This document shows positions 18,310 through 26,221 of a stretch of 45,681 bases of DNA, piece after piece. How positions within the stretch are numbered: the stretch's first letter is position 1; each line of letters opens with the position of its first letter. The notes below the pieces were generated by a model. It was not told where the DNA came from, did no database searches, and saw only the letters and a program-made list of their open reading frames with translations. The stretch is from Methanosarcina sp. MSH10X1 (lineage in GTDB: Archaea > Halobacteriota > Methanosarcinia > Methanosarcinales > Methanosarcinaceae), in NCBI RefSeq assembly GCF_004099695.1, contig NZ_SCHL01000023.1:1-45681 (forward strand). The letters run 5' to 3'. A program made the position numbers and the translations under genes.

Positions 18310-19137
18310 TCAAATCAGGGCCTGATAGTAACCTTTCTTCTCCACAACTTCAACCGGAAGAGAAAAAAGTTCGGAAAGGTTTGCATCGGTCAGGATTTCC
18401 TGTTTTTTCCCGTCCATGAAAATTCTTCCGTCCTTTATAAGGATCACACGGTTGATTTCGGGAATTATGTCTTCAAGGGTATGAGTAACCAGAATAATAT
18501 TTTTTCCCGAACCTGCGATTTTCCTAACACTCTCGCGGAAACCGTGAAGGGCTTTAAGGTCAAGGCTATTTGCAGGCTCGTCTAAAATAAGGGCTTGCGG
18601 GTTGTGCACAAGGGCTCTGCCTATAAGTACCCTTCTGGCTTCTCCCGAAGAGAGTTCGGACATGAGCCTGTCTGCAAGGTGGGAAATTTCAAGAAAGGCA
18701 AGTACTTCCCTTGATCTGGCTTCCATTTCAGGGGTAATTTTATGGTTGTAGTAAATTCCTATGCTGCTGAAAAATCCTGAGAGTACGACCTCGAGCACGC
18801 TGACCTGGCGGCAGTATATATGCTGAAGATCCCCGGATACTATCCCGAGTAATTTCCTGAGCTCAAAAACGTGCCAGGTCGCTTTGCCCATGATATTAAG
18901 AACAAGCCCGTCGGCTGCTGCAAGGGGATGATATTCCTTTGTAAAGGTCTTGATAAGGGAAGATTTGCCGGAGCCGTTAGGCCCGATAATTGCAACATGC
19001 TCCCCCTGCTCGATAGATAGGGAGATAGAGTCAAGGATTTTTCTCCCGCCCCTGACAACGGTTACGTTTTTTAGTTCCAGTAGGGAAGGGGAATCAGTCT
19101 TCCCTGGAAGGTGCATATTCTGAGCCATTTTTACCAT
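18310..19137 (-). CDS. ABC transporter ATP-binding protein, stand-alone
   Basis: A 275-residue ATPase with all nucleotide-binding motifs: Walker A GPNGSGKSS, Q-loop region GIVSGDLQ, signature LSSGEARR, Walker B ALILDEPANSLDL and switch His in LVTHTLED. The N-terminal block LELKNVTVVRGGRKILDSISL is typical of single-domain importer ATPases; the sequence resembles the ModF/YlmA type. No permease or binding-protein gene is adjacent, so its transporter partner, or a non-transport role, is unknown. ATG at 19137 has only a weak upstream ribosome site; a second ATG lies three codons in. Confidence 0.9.
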   Translation of the reverse strand: MVKMAQNMHLPGKTDSPSLLELKNVTVVRGGRKILDSISLSIEQGEHVAIIGPNGSGKSSLIKTFTKEYHPLAAADGLVLNIMGKATWHVFELRKLLGIVSGDLQHIYCRQVSVLEVVLSGFFSSIGIYYNHKITPEMEARSREVLAFLEISHLADRLMSELSSGEARRVLIGRALVHNPQALILDEPANSLDLKALHGFRESVRKIAGSGKNIILVTHTLEDIIPEINRVILIKDGRIFMDGKKQEILTDANLSELFSLPVEVVEKKGYYQALI

Positions 19138-19293
19138 CTATCCGAAAATCTGGGTTAATATCTTATAAATACTCGAAATCTAAGATTACACTCGGTTTTT
19201 CTATTAGCAAACAAACCTGTAGTTCCAATATAAAGATTTACATTTAACTCATGAAGAGATTATAAGCAAAGAAATTAATCGGAGGTAATAATT

Positions 19294-19380
19294 TTGAATA
19301 TAGCTGTGAATGTAGCCGGTAACATGACCACGAATATAATTACGAATATAACCACGAATATACTTACGAATATAACCTGA
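19294..19380 (+). CDS. Microprotein frame with Thr-Asn-Ile repeats
   Basis: TTG at 19294 follows GGAGGT (19281-19286) by 7 bases, an ideal ribosome site. The 28-codon frame reads MNIAVNVAGNM and then four near-copies of a 12-base unit built on ACGAATATA, giving TTNI, ITNI, TTNI, LTNIT. It could be a real short peptide or a slippage product inside a leader. A similar repeat frame lies near 45.4 kb. Confidence 0.35.
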   Translation: MNIAVNVAGNMTTNIITNITTNILTNIT

Positions 19381-19819
19381 AACAAACAGTATATCTAACC
19401 GTGAGTAAGAAACATGGAAAACTCTCGAAGATCTATTCTATTGATTTTCAAAGACTGGCTCAAAAAATTGGTTAATTTGTTGAAGAATTCCCTGAAACTA
19501 CCCCGGATTAATAATAATAAAACATATAATTATAATTAATCTGTCCCGTTTTATGGACATTCCAGCTTATTCTATAAATCATTTCTAAAGATTGAATCAT
19601 AAAAATAAATATAGTTGACTCATATTCTTTTTGAGTTTTTTAATTCCATTGTGTCCTTTTAAGGGCTTTCTCAAATCCTCTTTCTTATTTAATTTCTTAA
19701 TAACACCTTTCTGAAAATTATTAGTCTCTATTTTAGTTTCTTGTATTTGTTTCTGGCGTTTATATAATCTTTTAACATAGTTTTGCTTCTACTGGATAAC
19801 GGGGGATTCTGGGGGTTCT
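19381..19819. other. Intergenic, AT-rich; one weak 41-codon frame
   Basis: A frame at 19414-19539 (MENSRRSILLIF, DWLKKLVNLLKNSLKL) could form an amphipathic helix but lacks a ribosome site, so it is not called. The rest is T-rich. TATA-like sequence near 19760 may serve the next gene. Confidence 0.5.
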
Positions 19820-20179
19820 TTGTTGGAAGTTTGCAATACTCGAGGTTCATTCAGTTCCTACCTCTACGAGATACGCTTTATCATTCTTTTCTATGTAATC
19901 GGAGACTGGGCCTCTACGGTTTACGCCCTGCCTCAGGGCATGGAGTATAATCCGGTTCCTGCCATGATTCTGGAAAATTACGGGATTTACCACCTGTTAC
20001 TTGTTAAGATAGGGTTTATCTTCCTGCTTTTTTACATAGCACCCATGATAAAAGCTTCAGCGGAAAGATGGGCTCTTACAAAACATATTATTGAATCTGT
20101 AGGTGTCTTTGTAACCGTGAATAATCTTATGGTTGTCTGGTACGGGAATAGCCTTTTACAGGTTCTCGGGCTTATCTGA
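19820..20179 (+). CDS. DUF5658-like small membrane protein
   Basis: 119 residues with four hydrophobic segments (RFIILFYVIGDWAS, AMILENYGIYHLLLVKIGFIF, LLFYIAPM, VGVFVTVNNLMVVW). The motif GDWASTVYALPQGMEYNP matches the 'D..T...L..G..E.NP' pattern of DUF5658 proteins, whose function is unknown. It starts at one of two consecutive TTG codons, with GGGGG about 6-10 bases upstream. The gene is monocistronic and its 3' end overlaps the possible tail of the convergent acetyltransferase frame. Confidence 0.65.
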   Translation: MLEVCNTRGSFSSYLYEIRFIILFYVIGDWASTVYALPQGMEYNPVPAMILENYGIYHLLLVKIGFIFLLFYIAPMIKASAERWALTKHIIESVGVFVTVNNLMVVWYGNSLLQVLGLI

Positions 20180-20375
20180 TTTTATCAGGCTCATACAACT
20201 GCCTGTTTTTCTTCTTTTTCCCAGGCTGGTATGAATCATCTTTATTATTTATCTGAACCTCTTTTCCGGGCGGTCTAATTTTCTTCTTATACCATCTGGG
20301 CCTCTCTGTCTTGACAGGGGCTCTGAATTTTTTCTTCCTGCCAACTGATTTTCTCTTTACTCCAGCTTTTCTTTC
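20172..20375 (-). other. Open, highly basic extension in frame after the GNAT stop codon
   Basis: Directly after the TAA of the acetyltransferase, the same frame encodes 67 residues rich in Lys, Arg and Pro (RKSVGRKKKFRAPVKTERP, KKKIRPPGKE, YQPGKKKKNRQLYEPDKIR) before its own TAA. It contains no ATG or GTG; its only TTG is near the end. It may be the amputated tail of a formerly longer protein. Purine-rich DNA makes long open frames easier by chance, so the call is tentative. Confidence 0.35.
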
Positions 20376-20870
20376 TTACCTGGTTTTTGCATAAAGGAAG
20401 CAGTCGTAATAATCTTCCCCTACCCTGTGGACTTTTTTCATAGTGCATTCTTTCTGGTACCCGCATTTCCGGGCCACACGCTCGCTTGCAAGATTCCGGG
20501 TATCCATAAGAATGATGATTCGCTGTAAATCCAGCATCTCAAACCCGAGCTTTTCAAGCTGTTTCACAGCCTCGGTTGCAATGCCCTTTCCCTGATAGTT
20601 CCTGTCAATGAAGTACCCGATTTCTCCTATCCAGGGCCTGTGCTGGTCGATCCTGATCCCGCAGGCTCCGACAAGTTTTCCGTAATAAAGAACAGAGTAG
20701 TTGTGTTCAAAATTAGCCCTTCTCTTGGCTTCATTAAGCTGCAGAAAATACCTTTCTTCTTCAAGCGTTTTTATGGGAAACTCAATGAATTCAAGGTCTG
20801 TATGTGAAATTATCTCAATGAAGCGTTCGGCATCAAAGAGTTCCTGAGGGCGGATTTTTACTTCAGGCAT
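20376..20870 (-). CDS. GNAT family acetyltransferase (RimJ/RimL-like)
   Basis: 164 residues. The acetyl-CoA-binding motif is DRNYQGKGIATEAV, followed by LQRIIILMDTRNLASERVARKCGY and a C-terminal EDYYDCFLYA, the arrangement of RimJ/RimL-type N-acetyltransferases that modify protein N-termini or small amines. The substrate is unknown. The protein ends ..YAKTR at a TAA codon, after which the same frame stays open for 67 strongly basic codons (20172-20375); see the separate entry. The upstream region is shared with the divergent AlkD-like gene. Confidence 0.85.
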   Translation of the reverse strand: MPEVKIRPQELFDAERFIEIISHTDLEFIEFPIKTLEEERYFLQLNEAKRRANFEHNYSVLYYGKLVGACGIRIDQHRPWIGEIGYFIDRNYQGKGIATEAVKQLEKLGFEMLDLQRIIILMDTRNLASERVARKCGYQKECTMKKVHRVGEDYYDCFLYAKTR

Positions 20871-21021
20871 AAACAGAGATTGAATCTTCCCTATGAAAAA
20901 CGTTTTCAGGCCCGGTTTTTATTTCTTTTCTTTTCTGTTTTATCTTCTGAAGGAAAGTTAAAAAAAGATCCAGATAATATATAAATAAAATATAAGTACA
21001 CCTATAATTAAATAAAGGATT

Positions 21022-21732
21022 GTGGAACCCAATATCGTATCCAGGATCAGAGAAGACCTGACCCTGAATGTGGACGAGAAAACCAGAGCCAGTTTTTCCC
21101 GATTTTTTAAAGAAGAAGTACACTGCTATGGGGTAAGGTCTGCGCTTGTGGGAAAAATTGCGAAAGATTATTTTAAAGAAATCGAGTCCGAAGATCGGAA
21201 AACAGTCTTTGCCCTGTGCGAAGAACTTTTCAGGTCCGATTACTGCGAGGAAGCTTTTATCGCAGCCGAGTGGGCTTACCTGGTGAGAGAGAATTACTCT
21301 GAGACCGACTTCTTTACCTTTGAACGCTGGATTGAAAATTACGTTAACAACTGGGCGAAGTGTGACACCCTCTGCAACCATGCCGTGGGCTCTTTTATCG
21401 AGAAATTTCCGGCGTATGTGGAGAACCTCAAAGTCTGGGCCAGATCGGACAACAGATGGGTCCGACGGGCGGCGGCAGTGACCCTTATCCTGCCTGCCCG
21501 AAAAGGCAATTTCTTGAACGAGGTTTTTGAAATTTCCAACATCCTGCTCAGAGACCGGGACGATCTGGTGCAGAAAGGCTACGGCTGGATGCTCAAAGAA
21601 GCCAGCAAACCCCACCGGCAGGAAGTCTTCGAATACGTCATGAAAAACAAAAAAGAGATGCCCAGGACCGCACTCAGGTATGCAATCGAGAAGATGCCTC
21701 CGGATTTGAGAGCCAGAGCTATGGAGAAATGA
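21022..21732 (+). CDS. AlkD-like DNA alkylation repair glycosylase
   Basis: 236 residues of tandem helical HEAT-like repeats, the normal length of the AlkC/AlkD superfamily, which removes alkylated purines from DNA. Residues corresponding to the AlkD active site are present: Trp and Asp in NNWAKCD (W111, D115), Arg in RWVRRAAAV (R148) and Trp in YGWMLKEAS (W189). The start is GTG at 21022 with AAAGG upstream. The gene is divergent from the acetyltransferase and stands alone. Confidence 0.88.
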   Translation: MEPNIVSRIREDLTLNVDEKTRASFSRFFKEEVHCYGVRSALVGKIAKDYFKEIESEDRKTVFALCEELFRSDYCEEAFIAAEWAYLVRENYSETDFFTFERWIENYVNNWAKCDTLCNHAVGSFIEKFPAYVENLKVWARSDNRWVRRAAAVTLILPARKGNFLNEVFEISNILLRDRDDLVQKGYGWMLKEASKPHRQEVFEYVMKNKKEMPRTALRYAIEKMPPDLRARAMEK

Positions 21733-22370
21733 CCGGAAAACTTGAACCAGGCAACGGAAGCTTTACAGGAAACCTGAAAGATTAGATAATGTTACACGGA
21801 TAACGAGTAGCACTTAAAGAGAGACAAATATCAGAAAAAGTCAGTGGTAGTGGGGAGTAAGAAACTTTCCCGACACAGTACCCCCATACTGTATCTTCGT
21901 TCCTTACTCCCGGATGTTCCCTTTTAATTCCTGTATCTTTGCCTGCAACTGAATTCTGCAGGAACTTTACTTCACTTACATATTTTTCCCTAGGTTACAA
22001 TTAGAAGGATCTCTTCACAAGTATTTTGTTCTATTTATCCAGTTATGATACGAACTTAACATTTAAGTAACTTTTAATAGCATCGTTCTCCCCGACCGGG
22101 TTCTTTAAATAGCCCTTTTCTACTAGGCAGGTTGTCAGGTATCCCTATTTTCCATTTAATGAGATAAAATGTGAATGAGCAGGGAAAAGGTAAGAGAACG
22201 GGCTATTGAGAGTGTTATCCGATCAAGAAAAGTATTTTCTAGTTAATCTCAGAAAAGTAAATTTTTACATACTTTTCCCAGATTAAATCAGTGCAATTTT
22301 TCTAGAATTACCTGTAATCTATCTATTGGAAACTTTTTAGGCAATTGGTTAATACATCTCCGTATTGTTT
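21733..22370. other. Intergenic: nested hairpin, then AT-rich DNA
   Basis: No gene is seen. At 21853-21911 an outer stem GGGAGTAAG (21853-21861) with CTTACTCCC (21903-21911) encloses a perfect inner hairpin ACAGTA (21875-21880) with TACTGT (21887-21892). This could end AlkD-like gene transcription or be part of a small RNA. The rest is AT-rich up to the CRISPR remnant. Confidence 0.55.
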
Positions 22371-22480
22371 ATTGGCTAGCAAAGTTCATTAAAATAAGGG
22401 TTGAAAGTAATCGTCTCTGCCTGCACAAGCCTCACCTGGCCGAATTAAAAAGCAAGCTCCATTAAAACAAGGATTGAAAC
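22371..22480 (+). CRISPR. CRISPR remnant: two 37-bp repeats and one 36-bp spacer
   Basis: The repeats are 22371-22407 and 22444-22480, 73 bp apart, identical at 27 of 37 positions. The second ends CAAGGATTGAAAC, with the ATTGAAAC end typical of archaeal type I-B and III crRNA tags and close to Methanosarcina repeats as remembered. The spacer is 22408-22443. No third repeat is found at the same period and there are no cas genes, so this is a dying fragment. Confidence 0.7.
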
Positions 22481-22660
22481 ATTATCCCTACTCAATTTAC
22501 AGTTCCATAAAAGTTACTAAAAACCATATAACTTCAAAACTTCTCTCAACAAACTTAATATACTGGTTACTTTTATTTTTATTCCAATTGAGTTATTAAT
22601 TTGCTCCTGCATTTTTAGGCACAAGATGGAAGGGGAGCTTAATTTAAGCTTTTTATAATA

Positions 22661-22969
22661 ATGCAAAAACTAGAGCTTTTACGAGCTTCAATAATAAACA
22701 CGGATGGGAAAATGATAGAAAATATTTGGATAATAATTCCGAATATAATAGCGTCTTATATGGTCATGATCAATAAAGCATTTTATGCCAACGTGATCTA
22801 CTGCTTCGGTTACCTTCTATTCATCTGGCATAATTATAATTCTGGTGACAGCTCACAAATGATCTATTTCACAATTTTAGAAGTAATGTCAATTGTTGGG
22901 GTCTTTCTATATTTATATACGACTAGAAAAGCGACCAGAATTGATAAGACGAAAAGCAGTAATGGGTGA
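22661..22969 (+). CDS. Small predicted membrane protein
   Basis: 102 residues with three hydrophobic stretches (NIWIIIPNIIASYMVMI, FYANVIYCFGYLLFIWHNY, MIYFTILEVMSIVGVFLYLY) and a basic tail. No family was recognised. The ribosome site is weak; an internal ATG at codon 18, in front of the first membrane helix, is an alternative start. It lies between two CRISPR-repeat-like sequences. Confidence 0.5.
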   Translation: MQKLELLRASIINTDGKMIENIWIIIPNIIASYMVMINKAFYANVIYCFGYLLFIWHNYNSGDSSQMIYFTILEVMSIVGVFLYLYTTRKATRIDKTKSSNG

Positions 22970-23068
22970 TCCGGGGCCAGGTGAGAGTACTGCAGCAGCC
23001 TATCTCTCACGCCCTGTAAACAAAAAGGAATTTACTGATTATTTCACGAGTTCGCGAGAGGAAATAAA

Positions 23069-23105
23069 GATTATGAGCAAGACCCATTAAGACAAAAGTT
23101 TGAAC
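23069..23105 (+). CRISPR. Isolated degenerate CRISPR-like repeat
   Basis: The 37 bases contain GAGCAAGACCCATTAAGACA and end TTTGAAC, about 24 of 37 positions matching the repeat at 22444. No partner repeat sits 73 bp away on either side. It is probably a fragment of the same former array. Confidence 0.35.
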
Positions 23106-23256
23106 ACCGCACAGATCTGTTGTCGCGCGGTTCAATGCCTGCCCTCAAAAAATAAAAATGAACGTTTTTTATTTCACATATTAATTTTTGATCTATTATC
23201 CGTAATATATTGTAGCACGTTTTTAACTGAAATAACCTTCTTTTTATTTTTCAGGT

Positions 23257-23655
23257 TTATTCCGTAGTCACTCCGTCGAATTCGGCTTCATTGGCTTCGG
23301 CTTCTTCTTTCGTGGCGCGCACGATTCCGTCTTTGTGATGTGCCGGCGAATAGATCGTATACATTTTCAGTTCTTCTGTTTCCGAAGTGTTGATAATATT
23401 GTGCTGCGCGCCGGCTGGCACAACTATTGCTATTCCGTCACTGAGTTCGTATTCGTTGCCGTCGATGACGCACTTGCCCTGCCCGGCTTCAAAACGGAAA
23501 AACTGGTCGTTTTCCTCATGCACTTCCATCCCGATATCTTCCCCGGGCCTGAGGCTCATGAGTACTAGCTGGCTGTACTTTGAGGTGTAAAGCACCTTAC
23601 GGAAATTGTCATTTTCCAGAGTGGCGTCTTCGATATTGATATGGTATCCTTTCAT
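23257..23655 (-). CDS. Cupin-domain protein
   Basis: A 132-residue single cupin barrel. The first metal motif is GMEVHEENDQFFRFEAGQG and the second is VPAGAQHNIINTS, giving the His/Glu/His set that binds a metal ion. The acidic C-terminus (KEEAEANEAEFDG) is usual for this small family. The ligand or reaction is unknown. There is no ribosome site before the ATG; a TATA box on this strand centred near 23683 would start the RNA at about 23656, so the message is probably leaderless. Palindromic sequence further upstream may be an operator. Confidence 0.9.
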   Translation of the reverse strand: MKGYHINIEDATLENDNFRKVLYTSKYSQLVLMSLRPGEDIGMEVHEENDQFFRFEAGQGKCVIDGNEYELSDGIAIVVPAGAQHNIINTSETEELKMYTIYSPAHHKDGIVRATKEEAEANEAEFDGVTTE

Positions 23656-23675
23656 ACGTTTTAATTCATGGATAC

Positions 23676-23801
23676 TGGTATATAAAGTTACTCGATAACT
23701 GTTTCAACTTAACTAAATATAGGGATCTTCAACTCTCAAATCCTAAAGCTTTAATAATATCAGAAATCGGAACAGTTAAATCAAAATTGAAACTGTTCCG
23801 A
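23676..23801 (-). promoter_or_regulatory. Cupin gene promoter with an upstream inverted repeat
   Basis: TTTATATA on the minus strand (centred near 23683) is a TATA box about 27 bases from the ATG. An 11-bp perfect inverted repeat, TCGGAACAGTT (23767-23777) with AACTGTTCCGA (23791-23801), lies upstream. A matching half-site AACTGTTTC occurs next to the TATA box at about 23697. This layout suggests a repressor or activator site. Confidence 0.45.
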
Positions 23802-24083
23802 GAACATAAAAATAGGCAGAAGCGAAAAAAAGAGCGAAAATAATCGGCTGATGAATAATAAAGTTAATATTTATAAAGTAGAATTACTAATAAAACTTTT
23901 TAAGGCAATTTCAAATCAAAAAATGGATTCCGTTAAAATTGAAATTAAAATTAAACTTCTTTACAACGCTCCCTGTAAAAAAGCAGTAATTTAAGAGAAA
24001 TTGAATCGTATCGAAACCCTTAAAAGATGATGTTATGATTATGTGAGCTTGATGCCGCAGAAAAATAAAAAGGAGTAGGTAAA
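23802..24083. other. Intergenic leader of the next small gene
   Basis: AT-rich DNA with no recognised gene. A minus-strand open frame here is low-complexity (NFNFNFN) and is not called. The ribosome site AAAGGAG lies just before the ATG at 24084. Confidence 0.5.
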
Positions 24084-24269
24084 ATGTCACCGATTGAAGT
24101 TCAGATGTCAATATGTACCTTATTTATCTCAAGTATATCTGTTATAATGTTATTCTTTGTCTATAAGTTCTTCACATGGCAGAGTTCTAAGTACGGACAG
24201 AGAATTCCCTTTATAGGTTCATTGGACCGGGCTATATACCAGCTGTCGGGTAGGAAAAAACTGCACTAA
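24084..24269 (+). CDS. Small single-span membrane protein
   Basis: 61 residues: a short polar start, one long hydrophobic helix (ICTLFISSISVIMLFFVYKFF), then a basic cytoplasmic-type tail ending SGRKKLH. AAAGGAG lies 8 bases before the ATG, which supports real translation. No family is recognised. Confidence 0.6.
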   Translation: MSPIEVQMSICTLFISSISVIMLFFVYKFFTWQSSKYGQRIPFIGSLDRAIYQLSGRKKLH

Positions 24270-24728
24270 AAAGAGACTAATAGGTTAAATGAGTATAAAA
24301 GCCAGATGACTGTGGAGATGAAGATAAACAGGATAAGAAAGTATGGGAACAAGCACGGAATATTGCCCTTATATTTATACCAACTTTAAGTGAAACCGGA
24401 TGCAAACCAGAATGTAAACCAGTATAAATCCCAATGCAAATTAAATTTTAAGATTAACGAAAAATGAAATACGAGCTGAAAATTTAATAGCTTTAATTTT
24501 TTTTACAATAAACTTAATATACTTGTGCATACTATTTTTATTTATAATAATTTATTTTAATGCCATGCTTTTTTATCATGGGAAATGATAAAATATCTGA
24601 TTTAATTTTTTCTTGATAACTTATATCTATAGTTCACAGCTTAGCGTTTTACAGATTTGAAACGCTAGAATCCACAACCTGGAAAATTATTTCAAAAACA
24701 ATATTAATTAAAAAAGGATGTGAGAAGT
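24270..24728. other. Intergenic with an inverted repeat before the paralogue gene
   Basis: Mostly AT-rich. A perfect 8-bp inverted repeat, TAGCGTTT (24642-24649) with AAACGCTA (24660-24667), lies 62 bases before the next start, after a TATA-like run near 24620. It could be a leader hairpin or an operator. Confidence 0.5.
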
Positions 24729-25085
24729 TTGGATACACGAAAAATGAAAACTCTGGTTCGAAAATTCAATATCTGTATTGAAATGAATAAAGATTATCAG
24801 GCCTATTCAGATTTTAAGGAAGGGGTTAACAAAGGCCTGGATCTCGCCAAGTGCAGTTTCGAGGAGAATCTGGAAAAACTTTCTTTATCCTTCCCGGATG
24901 ATGATCAGGTTGAAGGGGTAAGAATCCTGGAAAATGACTTTAACCAGTTTTTAGACGGGATCACCCTGTCAAAAACGCCTAACTGCTCGGAGGAGCGCTT
25001 GGATGGGGTACACACCGGATTCGAAAGATCTAAAAAAATATTTAAAGAATTTATAAAGGAATCATTTTTCCCGATGAACACATAA
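24729..25085 (+). CDS. Uncharacterised two-repeat helical protein, paralogue A
   Basis: 118 residues from TTG at 24729. The TTG is preferred to GTG at 24720 because AGGATG sits 8 bases before it and the paralogue at 26222 starts at the matching TTG-GAT. The protein consists of two similar units of about 40 residues, each ending in an 'EGxxxGxxxxKxxFxE' helix: DFKEGVNKGLDLAKCSFEEN and LDGVHTGFERSKKIFKEF. No enzyme motif, signal or membrane segment is present. It shares its layout with the gene 1.1 kb downstream; a zinc-ribbon gene lies between them. Function unknown. Confidence 0.8.
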   Translation: MDTRKMKTLVRKFNICIEMNKDYQAYSDFKEGVNKGLDLAKCSFEENLEKLSLSFPDDDQVEGVRILENDFNQFLDGITLSKTPNCSEERLDGVHTGFERSKKIFKEFIKESFFPMNT

Positions 25086-25091
25086 AAGTCT

Positions 25092-25124
25092 AGAGCTTCT
25101 TGAGCCCGGAAGCTCTGTTCTTTT
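25092..25124 (+). terminator. Intrinsic-type terminator after paralogue A
   Basis: A perfect 8-bp stem, AGAGCTTC (25092-25099) with GAAGCTCT (25109-25116), is followed by a T run (25120-25124). It starts 7 bases after the stop codon. Confidence 0.7.
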
Positions 25125-25548
25125 TATGTAGTTTAAAAGCTCCACTTTTATGAATACAAACCCTCTATGCTTTTTTGTCAATTTTAATAATCCACCATTT
25201 TAGCGAGCCTGAAACCTCTGATGTTAAAAAGGGTTCAAATTGTCGTGCTTTTGAACCTATAAAGGTGAAAAAAGAAAGAAAACATTAAGTATAAAGTTAT
25301 TTAGTTCGATACAAAGTTATTTAGTCCAGAAAATTATACGGCTGAAACCGATCCACAGGCAAGATCCTTTAAAATAAAGATTTGAATTCTTCTGGCAGGA
25401 AAGTCCAGTCTACTTATAAAGATTTGAAAGTAGGAACAATTCCAAGAAGAATCGAAAGCTAAACAAAATGAATATATAAAATGGAATATATAATCTCCTG
25501 TGCACATCTGGATAAATCCGAATTTTTTCATTCATAAGGGGGGAATTT
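25125..25548. other. Intergenic with a short direct repeat
   Basis: AAAGTTATTTAGT occurs at 25293-25305 and 25313-25325, 20 bp apart, upstream of the zinc-ribbon gene. The rest is AT-rich and shows no gene. AGGGGGG just before 25549 is the ribosome site. Confidence 0.5.
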
Positions 25549-25851
25549 ATGGACGAGAAAGAAGATCAGACAATGTTTGGGGTCTGTCCGAATTGCGGAA
25601 AGCCGTTCAGGATAGAATCAAAAAGTGGCGGGGAAGACTGGCGTTATTGCGCAGACGTCTGCATAAACCCTGCAGCAATACCGGCAGGGGCAAGGCTACA
25701 GCCCGATCAGGCTACCTTACGCTTCGTAGACGGAAATATGAATGAGTATATGCGAGACGAATATATCAAAGTTCATGGCATTGATCCTCTGCCTATCTGG
25801 AAAGCAATGGAAAAATGGCGTGAAGAGCAGATGAAAAAGTGGAAGATGTAA
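25549..25851 (+). CDS. Zinc-ribbon protein of unknown function
   Basis: 100 residues. Cys13 and Cys16 (VCPNCGKPF) with Cys34 and Cys38 (YCADVC) form a four-Cys zinc ribbon at the N-terminus. The rest is charged and helical, ending in a Trp/Lys-rich helix (IWKAMEKWREEQMKKWKM). AGGGGGG about 5 bases before the ATG supports the start. It sits between the two paralogous helical-repeat genes, each spaced by several hundred bases, so they are neighbours rather than one operon. A nucleic-acid or protein-binding role is possible but not shown. Confidence 0.7.
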   Translation: MDEKEDQTMFGVCPNCGKPFRIESKSGGEDWRYCADVCINPAAIPAGARLQPDQATLRFVDGNMNEYMRDEYIKVHGIDPLPIWKAMEKWREEQMKKWKM

Positions 25852-26221
25852 CTCTCCATATTTTATTTTGAGTTATTCTACTTTCCCACTTTCTATTTAT
25901 TTTGCTTTTACCCGGTTCTATTCTTTTTTCCATTTTGATTTTTTAGCCTTTGGTTTCTAGTTTTTTATTCTTTCGAATTTATTCCTTTTTATGTTTTGCG
26001 TCCTCTTTATTTCTTTATTTTTCTATCAGTTTTAATTTTCCACTCTATCTCTCCTTTCTTATTATAGCACTCGACGAATTAAATGAATTGATCGATTCGA
26101 AATAAAATATATATAATATATCAATTAATTATCTGGAAGCATGTTAATTTAATCAAGGGTTAAAACTTCCTTTTACGGCGTAGATAATTTTTTTTAGTTT
26201 TTAAGATTGGGAGAGGGTAGA
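25852..26221. other. Pyrimidine-rich intergenic tract
   Basis: From 25852 to about 26060 the + strand is strongly T/C-rich and may act as the transcription end of the zinc-ribbon gene. A TATA-like AT run lies near 26105-26125. No gene is seen. Confidence 0.5.

Noticed and set aside
20376-20378. Pyrrolysine-type readthrough of the GNAT stop
   Set aside because: The codon is TAA, not TAG, so pyrrolysine insertion cannot explain the open frame beyond it.
20863-21615. 250-codon minus-strand frame
   Set aside because: It lies opposite the AlkD-like gene, whose active-site residues are all in place, so it is a shadow.
22893-23090. 65-codon frame overlapping the small membrane gene
   Set aside because: It has no ribosome site, overlaps another frame, and its end runs into a CRISPR-like repeat.
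23911-24111. Minus-strand hydrophobic frame
   Set aside because: Low-complexity (NFNFNFN) in AT-rich DNA and overlaps the start of a better-supported gene.
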